Below are positions 49,546-60,240 of a stretch of DNA of 64,000 nt, in pieces. Source of the DNA: Chrysogorgia sp. JL179-B06 (taxonomy: Eukaryota > Cnidaria > Anthozoa > Scleralcyonacea > Chrysogorgiidae); the NCBI GenBank assembly GCA_035772405.1, contig JAYKKM010000341.1:752001-816000 (forward strand), given 5' to 3'. The notes under the pieces were generated by a model. The model made no database searches. It was not told the origin of the DNA and saw nothing but the letters and a program-made list of their open reading frames with translations. The position numbers and the translations under genes are program-made. Every line of letters starts with the position of its first letter. Within the stretch, counting starts at the first letter, position 1.

Positions 49546-50251
49546 TATGTAAACCCATCGGAATAAACAATAGTAATATCGTATTCAATATAGGGTTTAT
49601 CAGCTTCACCAATTTTAACACCATTTTGTAATATATAATTTTTACCTATAAATTGAATATTTTGAATCAAAGCAAAATCTTCGTCAGCAGGTAAATTATA
49701 AGCTAAATCTACAAAATGTTTATTATTGTTAAAGAAATTTTTCTCGGGTTCAATAAACAATTGATTAGGGCTAAAATAATATCTACTACTTTGTCCAATA
49801 TTTGACCCAAAATCACCCTCTTCGAATGTCTCTTTTTTAACTTGAACAATACTCCATCCTAATGACTCTTGATATTCTTCACAAATATTATTTTTAATTT
49901 TTACATCAATACTATGAATTATTTTTCGTTTATACCAATTTTTTTTCTTGCTTCTAATTCTCCCGCACAATAACTATGTTTTGCTGTTTGAAATTTTCTA
50001 TTGTTACCATATGTCAATGAAAAATCAGTAAACAAACTTGGTTGTCGATTATTTACACTAATTATATTACCGTTAACAAAACTCGATGGTATTACACCCT
50101 GTATCCAAGGAACATCTTGAAAATTATATTTTTGTGTTTGTGTAATTTTTAAAGCAACTGTCGCGTATTTTTTTGGATGATAAAGCCAAAACCGTTCACT
50201 TTGATGGATGATTTTTTTTTGATGACTCATTTTTGCTTTCCAATAAGACAA
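49545..50251 (-). pseudogene. copy 2 relative of the 230-residue protein
   Basis: Two overlapping frames, 50,251-49,919 and 49,970-49,545, separated by a shift in the T run near 49,945. N-terminal HQSERFWLYHPKK and C-terminal YIEYDITIVYSDG match the intact gene at 21,208-21,900. ATG at 50,230 (MSHQKKIIHQ) is the likely start, since the copy 1 protein starts at the same place. Confidence 0.7.
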
Positions 50252-50664
50252 ATATAAAAAATCAAGAACATTTTATTTATACTATATGTATAATGATATC
50301 GTTTTTTATATATTTAAATGTACAGAGTTTCTATGATCATCTTATTTTTTTTAAAACTTCTCCTATTTTTACAAAAATATTGTTTTTGACAACATGTACA
50401 TCATTAACAAAATAAAAACGTTCTAATGTACGTTTTATTTTTAAAAAGTAAGCATTTCTTAAATTGTACTTTTGCTAATTTTTTAAACAATCTTTGTGTT
50501 TCTAAAAAAAAAGGAAAATACATTCAATATTTTTTTGTTTGTTTTTTTAAATCAAAAGACACTAGGGTATTTAATTATTTTTAATTTGAGAAAAAAATAA
50601 TAATACTTCATTTTGTCTTTTGTCAATATTTTTTTTTTAGAAATATTTCAGGAGAATAATTTTT
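50252..50664. other. AT-rich intergenic with inverted words
   Basis: No ORF supported. Inverted pair AATCAAAAGACA (about 50,550) and TGTCTTTTG (about 50,620), in the position of the larger hairpin of copy 1 at 22,255-22,515. Confidence 0.4.
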
Positions 50665-51487
50665 AAAAACTAAATTCCTTGTCATACATAGCCAGTACGG
50701 ATCGTTCATTATCCTCATCTTCTAATTTACGAAACAAACATGCAGCAAATAAAAGACATTCAAACAAACTACAATGATACAATAAACATGTTGGTTCGCT
50801 AGTATGATACCAACAATTTCTTGGTTTAAGATTATAAAACGAAAATAAATGATCGTACTTCTCAATTCCAAAATATTCAAGATTAACACAATTAAATTAG
50901 TTTTTTCTTGAAGTGTTTTAACTAAAGAAGATTCTTTATCACCACCTTTATAACCGATAATAGCATTCAGTGAAAAAACATTACGAAATAAAAAACTGAA
51001 TCTATTTATAAGTTCACTTTGACTAAAATAATGTCTTGATTGTTTTTCAGATAAATAGTCTAAGATGACATCGATATTGATAGTAGACGGTAGAACGTTC
51101 CCTTCGAGTTAGTTCCTTGTAAGGTTTTAACTTGTCATCATAACAATGATAAATAAAATACTTCTTCGTTTGAAGTTCGAGAAGAGTTACTTCATGATAA
51201 CTGGGTCTCTCTCCCTTAAACTGGTAACATTCACAATCCATTATATGAGTGATATGGGATAAAAATAATTTTTGTCGTTCTTGGGATATTTCTTCTTTAC
51301 ATTTATTTAATGCACAATTATATTTACCCATATACAACTCCTCGATACTGAGCTCTTCAGATTTTTTCTGTTGATTATCAGTTGTATCCATCTCTAATGG
51401 GATGTAGTCATCTGCTTCTTTAATTTCTGTTAATATATCGTTTATATATTTCGTTAATATATTTTTGCCATTCTCTCTCTCTTGCAC
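50665..51487 (-). pseudogene. copy 2 relative of the conserved repeat-protein gene
   Basis: The intact first half (51,487-51,047) begins MQERENGKNIL, carries an acidic linker instead of the 14-residue repeats, then SIEELYMGKYN and ECYQFKGERPSY. The second half is recognisable by IIGYKGGDKES but broken by several shifts. It confirms that the conserved domain is an element gene, and that the repeat tract of copy 1 is an expansion or replacement of the linker. Confidence 0.65.
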
Positions 51488-51499
51488 TCAGACGGATAT

Positions 51500-51960
51500 T
51501 AATTATTTTCGAACCTACACCAGGTTTTATAATAGCATCCTGCGTTACTATGCGTTACTGTGGGTAGGATGGTTTGACCAATCAGAGCTCGTTCATTAAA
51601 GCGTTCATGTCATACAGATGATTTATAATAGTCATGAATAATGATTGTGTGTTGCGGTATTAGAGACGCGATTTCATAATTAGCGACTTCTTCTAAACAC
51701 ATCCCCTTGATGTCAAATCAGTTGATTTATTAATACTCGGGGATTAGTTGACCCTATGGGTTGTGTGTTGCGAGATTAGAGACACGAATCCATAATTTTG
51801 TTCTAAAACACACACGTCAAATTAGTTGATTTATTAATACTCGTGGGATTAGTTTATACGTTGTAGTTATAGTACTTTCAAATTTATCAAATCAATTTCG
51901 TGTTAAATTCTTCATCAACATTTACTGTGTAAGATCAAACCGTATGTGGAAATATATTTT
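51500..51960. repeat. left arm of inverted repeat around the flipped segment
   Basis: Contains GACCAATCAGAGCTCGTTC, TAGAGACGCGATTTCATAAT and two copies of TTGATTTATTAATACTCG. Each occurs in reverse orientation at 56,580-57,110. Sub-repeats within the arm show local duplication. The region is also the probable promoter of the gene starting at 51,487. Confidence 0.8.
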
Positions 51961-52102
51961 TTAGGAATGGAAAAATAGTATATATACAAGTCGATTTTTT
52001 AAAAACCCCGTTCCATCATTCGTTTTGAGAATGTCGTTAAAAATTGGTAATAAAAGAACCTATGAGCAAGCTAATGAACAATAAATCAATATTAAGACGA
52101 TA

Positions 52103-52784
52103 TTGAAAATTGTTTATTATATACAACATTTTCGTAACCGTTATATTGGATTATTATTTGCCGTCTGTGACTTATGTGACTATTACTATGGTGGAATTAT
52201 TGAATGTGTGGAAATTGAATCGAGAAATATTGGAAGGGGTTATGGAGATTACGCATATATTGAAAAAATGAAAACTGAAATGAACCAAGATGAATGCAAG
52301 GATTGGAGAATCGTAACAGATAAACAACAATATATAATACTCGTAGTTCATACACAACGAAAATATTTTATTTATGGTGGAAAACTATGTTCGCGTTACG
52401 AGAACTTACTATTAATACCAGCTCAAACATTATTTAAATTTATTTTTCATTTGAATTATAATCATTCAGATAATTTTTTTATTGAAATTCAAACAAATCA
52501 TTACCTTAGAAATGATATTTACCATTTTATTTCTATTACTATTACTGATGATCAAACTAATCTTACAATTCCTAAACCCATGGGATATGGAGGGTCTTAT
52601 CTTTGTAATACAATACATAGCCGTTTTTGGATATATTACATAATAATACTATAAGGGTAAGGATTAAATCTGATCATACTAGATCAAACACTTTTATTAT
52701 TAAGAGTATTATAGAAGCATATAATATTAACTATGAAGATCCTGACATTATAATACAGAGTATTAAAAAATTGTATTTAGACTA
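52103..52784 (+). pseudogene. protein Z (family B), copy 2, inverted
   Basis: ORF from about 52,103 to 52,654 with FRNRYIGLLFAVCDLCDYYY, CKDWRIVTDKQQYIILVVH and IPKPMGYGGSYLCN, matching the copy 1 gene at 27,221-28,443. After a deletion and shift near 52,625 a C-terminal piece (NTFIIKSIIEAYNINYEDP) runs to 52,784. Orientation is opposite to copy 1, as part of the inverted block. Confidence 0.6.
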
Positions 52785-52789
52785 ATTTC

Positions 52790-53170
52790 AAAAATTCAAA
52801 GATTATATTCAACAACCAAAACCAATTGTGTTCTTTTTTCATTGGGGAACAAAATGAATTTAAGATGAGAATTTCTAAAATCTAAAATTGTTTCACGTAC
52901 AAACAATTTTATATAATATTCTTCATTATCAATGTTTCTATATCTAAAATACATAGGATTAAAGCAAAAAATGTTAGTATTTGTCCAATTTCATGTCTAT
53001 GCATCCGATTATGTACATCCAAAAGTTCACGTGGATTTTTTAGATACCAAATAATATCTTTAAAAATTTTTCATGATCGTCAAGACATTTCCACACACTT
53101 TTTTCCATACTTTTATTGATTTTTATTTCAAAACGTGCCAGTTCTTTTACCATAATATTCCACACTTCCA
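52790..53170 (-). pseudogene. protein Y, copy 2, inverted and decayed
   Basis: Starts at 53,170 with MEVWNIMVKELARFEI and continues with KSVWKCLDDHEKF before several shifts. Similarity to 26,817-27,224 remains across the segment (ILDFRNSHLK-like end near 52,870). Stop-riddled. Confirms the start of the copy 1 gene. Confidence 0.6.
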
Positions 53171-53208
53171 TGATTTCACACTTAACTGATTTTTTATTTA
53201 CAACAATA

Positions 53209-54298
53209 TCATTTTATACATTTTGGTTTTCTTTTTTTAAATTCATGCTTTCTTTTTTCTTCCTTATTATTATCCATTATATATCGTTTTTCCATAAGAT
53301 CACTAGTAAATTTTTTAGAACGCCATAGCAAATATTGTTTATTTATATATAGTTTCTCAATATATAGTTCCTCTAACTCACGATATTTATCGCGTTGCGT
53401 ACAAATAATATCTTGATCGTAATTCGAATAGATTGTCATTCGTTTTTCTTCACGATGTTCATCACCTTTTTTCTCATGTTTCATATAAATTAAAGAACGT
53501 TTAAAACACCTTTTTTTAAGTGGAGGATCGTTAGATATTTCTCGATCTTCTTCTTCTTCTTCTTCTTCTTCACAAAGAAACGGTCGTATTTCTTGTGAAA
53601 ATAATGGTTGTGGTGATGTAGAAATAGGCGTTTGCTATTTCATCAACAATTCGTAATAAATTTGTTTCTTGAATGGAAGGTGGGACCGTTTGATCACACA
53701 GTCGAATTAAATTCGAAGGAGAAGGAATTGGTATTTGTCCAAAGAAATCAATGGGCATTTCGTGTATGTAATTATCAATTTCTTCTTGTGCGGGTAATAT
53801 GTTTTCGTATGACTGTGGAGGAAAATTCACTTGCGGTGGAAGAGGGGATGAAATATACTTTGCTTGCGGTGTTTGAAGAGGTGGATTATACTTTGCTTGC
53901 GGGAGTAGAGGAGGCGAATGCGGGAGTAGAGGAGGGGAATTATACTTTGCTTGCAGTGGCGACGAATTATACTTTGCTTGCGGGAGTAGAGGCGACGAAT
54001 TATACTTTGCTTGAGATATCGGTATCGGTACAGCGGTATTTACTAGCGACTGTAGTTGTGTGATGTCTTTAGTTTGGCGATGTTTTACTTTCTTTCTTCT
54101 GATTTCTTGTAATTGACTGCGTGTATCTTGTTCGTCATCTGAAAATTCCATCCCCATTTTCTCTATCGTTTTTCGATATTCTTGTTGCTGTAGACGTCGT
54201 TGTTTTAACATTTTGGGTATATTTTTACCCTTACTTTCTATCCGAGCAATTGGTTTTCCACATTCCACATTTTTTTGGGTCTGCTTCACACGAGCCAT
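53209..54298 (-). pseudogene. H3-tail-like protein, copy 2b (internal lesion)
   Basis: Starts MARVKQTQKNVECGK at 54,298 and shares a Pro-rich QAKYNSPPL repeat domain with the next gene. A lesion near 53,625 (deletion of a Pro-rich stretch with shift) ends the first frame at 53,570. The C-terminal domain continues in the block 53,484-53,209 with IYSNYDQDIICTQ and ends in a basic tail. Without the lesion it would be a full-length relative of 25,680-26,748. It is the downstream half of a tandem duplication. Confidence 0.7.
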
Positions 54299-55143
54299 GG
54301 TTTAAAACACCTTTTTTTAAGTGGAGGATCGTTAGATATTTCTCGATCTTCTTCTTCTTCTTCTTCACAAAGAAACGGTCGTATTTCTTGTGAAAATAAT
54401 GGTTGGGGTGATGTAGAGATAGGTGGTAATGGTGGGGGTGAAGGAGGGATAGGGGATAATGTTGGGACAAGAGCGTTTGCTATTTCATCAACAATTCGTA
54501 ATAAATGTGTTTCTTGAACGGAAGGTGGGACCGTTTCATCACACAGTCGAATTAAATTCGAAGGAGAAGGAATTGGTATTTGTCCAAAGAAATCAATGGG
54601 CATTTCGTGTATGTAATTATCAATTTCTTCTTGTGCGGGTAATATGTTTTCGTATGACTGTGGAGGCGAATTCACTTGCGGAGGAAGAGGAGATGAAATA
54701 TACTTTGCTTGCGGTGTTTGAAGAGGTGGATTATACTTTGCTTGCGGGAGTAGAGGAGGCGAATGCGGGAGTAGAGGAGGGGAATTATACTTAGCTTGCA
54801 GTGGCGACGAATTATACTTTTCTTGCGGGAGTAGAGGCGACAAATTATACTTTGCTTGAGATATCGGTATCGGTACAGCGGTATTTACTAGCGACTGTAG
54901 TTGTGTGATGTCTTTAGTTTGGCGATGTTTTACTTTCTTTCTTCTGATTTCTTGTAATTGACTGCGTGTATCTTGTTCGTCATCTGCAAATTCCTTCCCC
55001 ATTTTATCTATCGTTTTTCGATATTCTTGTTGCTGTAGACGTCGTTGTTTTAACATTTTGGGTATATTTTTACCCTTACTTTCTATCCGAGCAATTGGTT
55101 TTCCACATTCAACATTTTTTTGGGTCTGCTTCACACGAGCCAT
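54286..55143 (-). CDS. H3-tail-like protein, copy 2a (3' truncated duplicate)
   Basis: 285 residues, intact frame. After Met removal it reads ARVKQTQKNVECGK. The positions A1, R2, K4, Q5, T6, G13 and K14 equal histone H3 without gaps. Then come GKNIPKMLKQRR, several QAKYN(S/P)PPL-type repeats (residues 105-165), a Glu run and PPLKKRCFK. The frame ends four codons later, because the duplicate is joined to the start of copy 2b, so it lacks the conserved C-terminal domain. It starts at an ATG facing the X3 gene at 55,493. Confidence 0.7.
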   Translation of the reverse strand: MARVKQTQKNVECGKPIARIESKGKNIPKMLKQRRLQQQEYRKTIDKMGKEFADDEQDTRSQLQEIRRKKVKHRQTKDITQLQSLVNTAVPIPISQAKYNLSPLLPQEKYNSSPLQAKYNSPPLLPHSPPLLPQAKYNPPLQTPQAKYISSPLPPQVNSPPQSYENILPAQEEIDNYIHEMPIDFFGQIPIPSPSNLIRLCDETVPPSVQETHLLRIVDEIANALVPTLSPIPPSPPPLPPISTSPQPLFSQEIRPFLCEEEEEEDREISNDPPLKKRCFKPWLV

Positions 55144-55492
55144 GGTTATCTTGTGTGACTAAAAATTTAGAATCAAAAGTTTATAATAACAGCTAAAAAA
55201 AATAGGTTAACCTCATTGGTTGAATGATAACCTTGATTCCTAATAAAAAATTGGGGTAATCTCATTGGTTGAATGATAATATAAAGTTAATATTATAGGA
55301 TACCCTTGACGATTCCTAATAATAAATGTAAATCTTTTAAACTTTTTGTTTACTTAATGCTAGGGTTCGCGTTTTAAAATTTTATCGGTAAACGTTGTTG
55401 GGAAAGAAATAAAAGCATATGTTACGAGTAATACTTTTTAGAACACTTTAAAAATAAGTACAGGTACTAAGAAAAATCCTCTGTTGTGTATA

Positions 55493-55717
55493 ATGACTGA
55501 TTTAGCTCAGTTTTTTTCACATGTTGAATTTCAAGTGATTAAATGTCATCAAATGGTTATGTTACCCAACGATCAACGAGCAAAAAGAATAATATATAAG
55601 ATATTAATTTTATGGCATGAGCAATATAAGTATATATATTCCTACACATCAACAGGTTTTACAGTCTTAATCGACAAGTTTGTTAATGTGAAGATTGAAG
55701 GTGCATCGGAATCATAG
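55493..55717 (+). CDS. family C member X3, copy 2
   Basis: 74 residues, ATG 55493. FQVIKCHQMVMLP and KILILWHEQYKYIYSY match the X3 gene of copy 1. The end (VLIDKFVNVK) is a weak version of the family's closing motif. It is shorter at both ends than copy 1, and still open. Function unknown. Confidence 0.55.
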   Translation: MTDLAQFFSHVEFQVIKCHQMVMLPNDQRAKRIIYKILILWHEQYKYIYSYTSTGFTVLIDKFVNVKIEGASES

Positions 55718-55722
55718 CAACC

Positions 55723-55968
55723 ATGAATCAAGCAGAATTTATTGATATAATAGCTCTGAAAGAATTATCTTATCATCGAGTGCTACATTTAATGGGATCA
55801 AGACCAATACCAAAACCCACTGCCGATTCGATACAGATGTATGACCTATTTTTTAAAGATGCACATAACAATTATTTTAAGACAGAATTTGATTCAAGTC
55901 AAATCGATAAATTAGGTAAAATCGTATATATTAACCATCATTTGGAGTTAATCCCTTTGTATATATAG
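55723..55968 (+). CDS. family C member X2, copy 2
   Basis: 81 residues, ATG five bases after the previous stop. IPKPTADSIQMYDLFFKD and SSQIDKLGKIVYIN match X2 of copy 1. It is intact in an otherwise degraded copy. Function unknown. Confidence 0.6.
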   Translation: MNQAEFIDIIALKELSYHRVLHLMGSRPIPKPTADSIQMYDLFFKDAHNNYFKTEFDSSQIDKLGKIVYINHHLELIPLYI

Positions 55969-56009
55969 TCAACCAAAACTCTACGAAACATTTATATTCA
56001 AATCTCATC

Positions 56010-56321
56010 ATGGTAACCCTTTGTACTAACGAAATTAAACTTGATAACGTTAAGTTATATACCTCTGAATTTTTATATACTATTTGTAAAGATTCCGATT
56101 TTTATATCGTTGATTTTATGAAAAAATGTAAAATTTGGTTTGATGATCGTCGCGGGGTGATATTAAAGGATTTTAATCTTACCTCGACTCTTAATACGAA
56201 AATGGGAGTACAACATAGAATTATTACTGCAGTGATCCTACGAAACGAGAATCAAGAAGGTCTCATTGGAAAGCACATCTACTTTGAAAACTCATTCACA
56301 ATGCGTTCTAACCATCCATAA
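56010..56321 (+). CDS. family C member X1, copy 2
   Basis: 103 residues, ATG 56010. YTSEFLYTICKDSDFYIVDF, then an insertion relative to copy 1 (KKCKIWFDDRRGV), then DFNLTSTLN and LIGKHIYFENSFTM. The closing motif is very close to copy 1. It lies just inside the right inverted-repeat arm. Function unknown. Confidence 0.6.
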   Translation: MVTLCTNEIKLDNVKLYTSEFLYTICKDSDFYIVDFMKKCKIWFDDRRGVILKDFNLTSTLNTKMGVQHRIITAVILRNENQEGLIGKHIYFENSFTMRSNHP

Positions 56322-56579
56322 GTTTTAACGTTAAAATAAATGTATGTTATATTTTTTATTAAAACATTTATCATCTGTTTTGACATGTATGAATATAATT
56401 AACACTCTCTTAAAGCCAGTTACCCGACACTTATTACCTAACAAAATTGTTATCGGGAATATTAAAATATATACTAAATTGTTTCACTAATTTGTGAGAA
56501 AATAAAATAGAGTATCAAAAAGCATAAAAATAGCTATAAATATGTTTAAATAAGTGTAAAATTCTTAAATATCTAGAAT
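56322..56579. other. intergenic DNA inside the inverted repeat
   Basis: AT-rich, no ORF. It leads into the right inverted-repeat arm. Confidence 0.35.
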
Positions 56580-57110
56580 GTAGACGTATTTAAACGTATC
56601 CCCACTACAGGAATATATTTCATGGGGTCGACTAATCCTTCCAATATGGCCGCCTAATCCCACGAGTATTAATAAATCAACTGATTTGACACCATAGGTT
56701 CCCTTGTAACTACGCACGTATAATATTCACGGGGTAACTAATCCCTCCAATATGGCCGACTAAGCCCACGAGTATTAATAAATCAACTGATTTGACACCA
56801 TAGAACAAATCGCTAATTATGAAACCGCGTCTTTAATCCCGCAACATATAATCATTGTTCATGACTATTATAAATCAACTGACTTGACATCAGGGGGATG
56901 TGTTTAGAAGAAGTCGCTAATTATGAACTCGCGTCTCTAATACCGAAACACACAATCATTGTTCATGACTATCACAAATCATCTGTTTTGACAAGAACGC
57001 TTTAATGAACGATCTATGATTGGGTAGCTACTGGGGAGTCTTTGATTGAACAAGCTCTGATTGGTCAAACCCTCTAAACCATTGTGATAGTAACGCAGAC
57101 CGCGATTATA
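56580..57110. repeat. right arm of inverted repeat around the flipped segment
   Basis: Reverse-oriented match to 51,500-51,960, with three copies of CGAGTATTAATAAATCAACT and two of a GCGTCTCTAATACCG-like segment. It ends in GCTCTGATTGGTCAAAC and a TATAAAA at 57,107-57,113. It therefore also serves as the upstream region of the gene at 57,172. Longer than the left arm because of additional sub-repeats. Confidence 0.8.
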
Positions 57111-57171
57111 AAAATAGGTGCATGAACAATTAATCTCAAACTCAAAAACCAAACTCAAAGAAAACAAAAAA

Positions 57172-57624
57172 ATGCAAGACCTAAGAGAAAGTCCCGTCGT
57201 ATTCGACTTCGACGAGTATGAACCCTGCAAAGAAGAAAACGAGGGAGAAATGATTGAGGAAGACACCGAAAATAAAGTATGTAGCTATGTGGATACTGGG
57301 GGAAGGAATTTTTATACTTGAGAATAGTAAAATGTTATGGTTGCTGTCGGTAAATCGTCGTGAACTTGTAAAATTATTTATTATGTTATTTCTTAGAAAG
57401 CAACCAACCCGCAGAGCTGCGATGATGTCCTGGAAGAAGTACCACCAGTACCCGACTTCGTACCCGACTTTGAAGTACCCCCAGTACCCCTATACAACTT
57501 CGAAGATGATGATGAAAGCGAGGGAGAAGAAGAAGAAAGAAAAATATGGGGGTATATGGATACTGGGGGGAAAAACTTTCTATTTTATGAGTCGAGTCAG
57601 ACTTTAGTTGTAGAACGTGTTTAA
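57172..57624 (+). CDS. acidic protein with a probable 120-bp intron
   Basis: ATG 57172, TATA at 57,107. Exon 1 (to 57,276) has SPVVFDFDEYEPCKEE and a Glu-rich end. A GTATGTAG donor at 57,277 and a TTTCTTAG acceptor ending at 57,396 define a phase-0 intron, after which exon 2 encodes DDVLEEVPPVPDFVPDF, an acidic run, GYMDTGGKNFLFY and a stop at 57,622. If unspliced, the first frame ends within the intron with YVDTGGRNFYT, almost the same peptide as in exon 2. FDFDEYEP resembles FDFDDYNP of the gene at 23,629, as though the 5' end was derived from it. Function unknown. Confidence 0.55.
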
Positions 57625-58552
57625 ATATTTTTATTTTTGTATGTTTTGTCTATTCTATCCTATATTCATTATATTTAAAAAAACTTCATCAAACTTCTGC
57701 GTCCTGTGTGTTTTACTATAGCTAACTATTTCATCATACGCTAACGAACAACCCTGGCGTAAAATAAGCAATTGATAGAATGAGGGATGACTTAGTTGAT
57801 TTCATTCCAATCACAAATTCGACTACGGGTGAACGCGCACCAATGCAGTTTAGTAATAAATACTACGGCACATTGGAAGAATTCAGAGTCTTGTACCAAG
57901 TACAACTTACAAGCAAGCAATGCACACAACAGTAGACCCAACTGAAAAATATTATGAAACCCCACCTGCTTATATACCCAACCATAATCACAATCTCTAA
58001 AAAAATTTTATGTAAATTTCATCTATTTTTTTTAGATACATTTCATCTAATTTTTTTTTGGATACATTTCATCTATTTTTTTAAGATATATTTCATCTTA
58101 TTTTTTGGGGGATACATTTCATCTATTTTTTTTAGATATATTTCATCTTATTTTTTTTGGGATACATTTCATCTATTTTTTTAGGATATATTTCATCTAT
58201 TTTCTTTAGAACTTTTAATAACCCTTTTTTTAAAAGATCTGAATTATAAAATATCATTCATTACATCGAAAGATGGCGTTGGGGTAAGAGCTCCGTGACG
58301 GAAATTTCTATGATTAATTCTATAATCAATTTTTGGTTTTTGATTATTTTTATTTCAACATCACAACTCTCTTTTCAAATAAAAATAATATGAAGTTTTT
58401 TGGATGTCACGTGCACGTAAGTATAAATCACATCGGGTGAGGTATGATGGTCGTGTATAATAGTATTTTTTGTATTTCTTTTTCAAACGGGGTGTGTTTT
58501 ACAGTCAGTATATATATCACATTGAATTATGATCTGAAGTGCTGTCGCGGAT
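57625..58552. other. right-end non-coding region, copy 2
   Basis: Colinear with 29,430-30,264 of copy 1 (shared GCGCACCAATGCA, GGTAAGAGCTCCGTGACGG and GGGTGAGGTATGATGG). No gene supported. Contains the minisatellite listed separately. Confidence 0.55.
58012..58205. repeat. tandem repeat of ATACATTTCATCT units
   Basis: Seven units of about 27-30 bases, each ATA(C/T)ATTTCATCT(A/T) followed by a T run and AG or GG. Copy 1 has no such expansion in the matching place, so it arose within copy 2. An ORF across it is a repeat artefact. Confidence 0.9.
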
Positions 58553-58724
58553 GCTATATGGGGTTGAAAGTAGTGATGGAACAGGGACACGATGCTTAGT
58601 CGCAGAATTTCTTTTTTCAAATAATTGATGATCAGCATGTACTGGTCATCAGTTGTTTGAAACACTAAAAATCTGTTATTAAGCATCCTGTGCCTGCTTC
58701 ATCACTGCTCTCAACGCATATAGC
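58553..58724. repeat. long hairpin near right end, copy 2
   Basis: Two arms of about 80 bases starting GCTATATGGGGTTGAAAG and closing with TATAGC. Equivalent to 30,265-30,441, with the same loop position. Pairing is kept despite substitutions. Confidence 0.8.
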
Positions 58725-59132
58725 AAAAGCGTCAGTACTTGCTTAGCACTATGAACCTTGAATGACCTTCATCTCTCTGGTCGTAAAACTCAGGGACGAC
58801 CAACACAAAAAACTGGTCGTAAAACAACAAGACCAGTTCATAATGTGATATATATACTCTTGACCGCGACCACACACACCTTATTTGAATATTTTTATAC
58901 AAAAAACCTCTTGTATACGACCAGTTGCATATCCCCCCTGATTTGATCATTGGTCGTTCTTTACAGGGTGACCACACCTTAAAAATACGACACCCTCCTG
59001 GAAATATGGGACTGGACTGTGCTCTGATTGGTCAATTCAAATCATACTTGATTCTGATTGGCTTAGAGCTCGGTCCAGTCCCAAACACATTGAAATATAT
59101 ATATATATATATATTACTACTCGCCCGACACG
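58725..59132. other. right boundary of copy 2
   Basis: Continues parallel to copy 1 through GCTCTGATTGGTCAAT (about 59,018) and TTGGCTTAGAGCTCGG (about 59,059), then an AT tract at 59,094-59,114. I place the element end there. No gene seen. Confidence 0.5.
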
Positions 59133-59429
59133 GTGGAGGGCACTGGGCAGCCAATACCGGGTCGTCACCAAACTACTGCTCGGAGAGGATGGGGATATAG
59201 GATAAACAAGTTAGTAATGGAATGCTATTTTAGAAGTTTAACACCGGTTAAACGAGGATATCGTAAAAGGATGCTCAAATACTGGGAAGAGATAGTGGAA
59301 TTTGAGGTTACAGAACAGCGTCTAGCAGACCAGGAAAGACAAATACGTGTCAACAACTGGCTATCAGAATTGGAAATGGAGGAGATCAGGAGGAAGGTAG
59401 AAGAACCAGTAGCGACACGACAACAATAA
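59133..59429 (+). pseudogene. retroelement ORF fragment
   Basis: An open frame with [20 protein letters not shown], then [20 protein letters not shown] and [10 protein letters not shown] recall similar helical segments from retroelement proteins in cnidarians but cannot name the clade. No reverse transcriptase is attached. It is followed by a CAA repeat (about 59,425-59,453). Probably a truncated insertion at the edge of copy 2. Confidence 0.45.
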
Positions 59430-59658
59430 CAACAACAACAACAACAACAACAAAATTCAGCTGAAACATCTTTAAATTTGACACAGTTCTTTGTTTTGTG
59501 GTTACCGTACGTCACACTGGAGAGATCTTCTTCGACGATTCTCGTTCCTGTGATCTTTCTTATGACGGTTGTTCTGCGGTGGTAGTGCACCCCAATAGGA
59601 TCTTCCTCTTTCTCCTAACCAGGTACTGAATGCTCCTAACGTCATCTTGACTTGTCTT

Positions 59659-60240
59659 TCACCCACCTTTGTCCGCCACGCCTTCGCATCTTCTTGCGGC
59701 AACTTGTCGGTCAATTCGTACATGAGAGATGACACGAACGGAGACTCTGCTATATCGTCTCAGCACCGCAAAATGGCTTCTCGCTTGATCGACAAAAGAT
59801 TGGAACTTTATGGGGACGTTGTTTTGATCTCGTGTATCGACAGGGGCTAATAACATATTCAACACTTGAAGGTGAGCTGCTTGCAGCGTCGTATGAGAGC
59901 GGTATCGGTCCCGCAATAACGTTAGGGCTTCGGCATACCCTTCGTCATCTGGAAAGAGACCACCAATGACCAGGTCACATTCTCTCGACAATTTCGTGTG
60001 TACGAAATCCATTTTGGCTTCAGAGGTCATATTGGTGTCGTGTACCAGAGCTTTAAACAAGCCGTTCCATGACAACCACTTCAAAGGATCTCCGTTATAA
60101 ACAGGGACGTCTGCTCTGACAGGAATTTTACCCGGATCCACTGCTCTGACTTGCTCTGACCTGCTCTGACTTTGGAACTGGACCATCGAATCTTCCTGAT
60201 ACTCTCTGTCGTCATGGTTGTTCTCGGTATGGGTTTCCAA
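59659..60240 (-). pseudogene. BEL/Pao-type gag fragment (DUF1759-like)
   Basis: PVYNGDPLKWLSWNGLFKAL, then MTSEAKMDFVHTKLSRECDL and YAEALTLLRDRYRSH. This is the hallmark of the gag-like region of BEL/Pao retrotransposons (F-x-G-D-P-L-x-W ... K-x-x-x-L ... A...L...RF/Y). The pol region is absent and the end runs out of frame near 59,830, continuing in another frame to 59,502 (ELTDKLPQE). A dead fragment. Confidence 0.75.

Noticed and set aside
57954..58184. ORF across the ATACATTTCATCT repeats
   Set aside because: Product of a tandem repeat in non-coding right-end DNA; not present in copy 1.
59225..59590. Minus-strand ORF with a poly-Cys run
   Set aside because: The Cys run comes from the CAA/TTG trinucleotide repeat read in reverse, antisense to a retroelement fragment.
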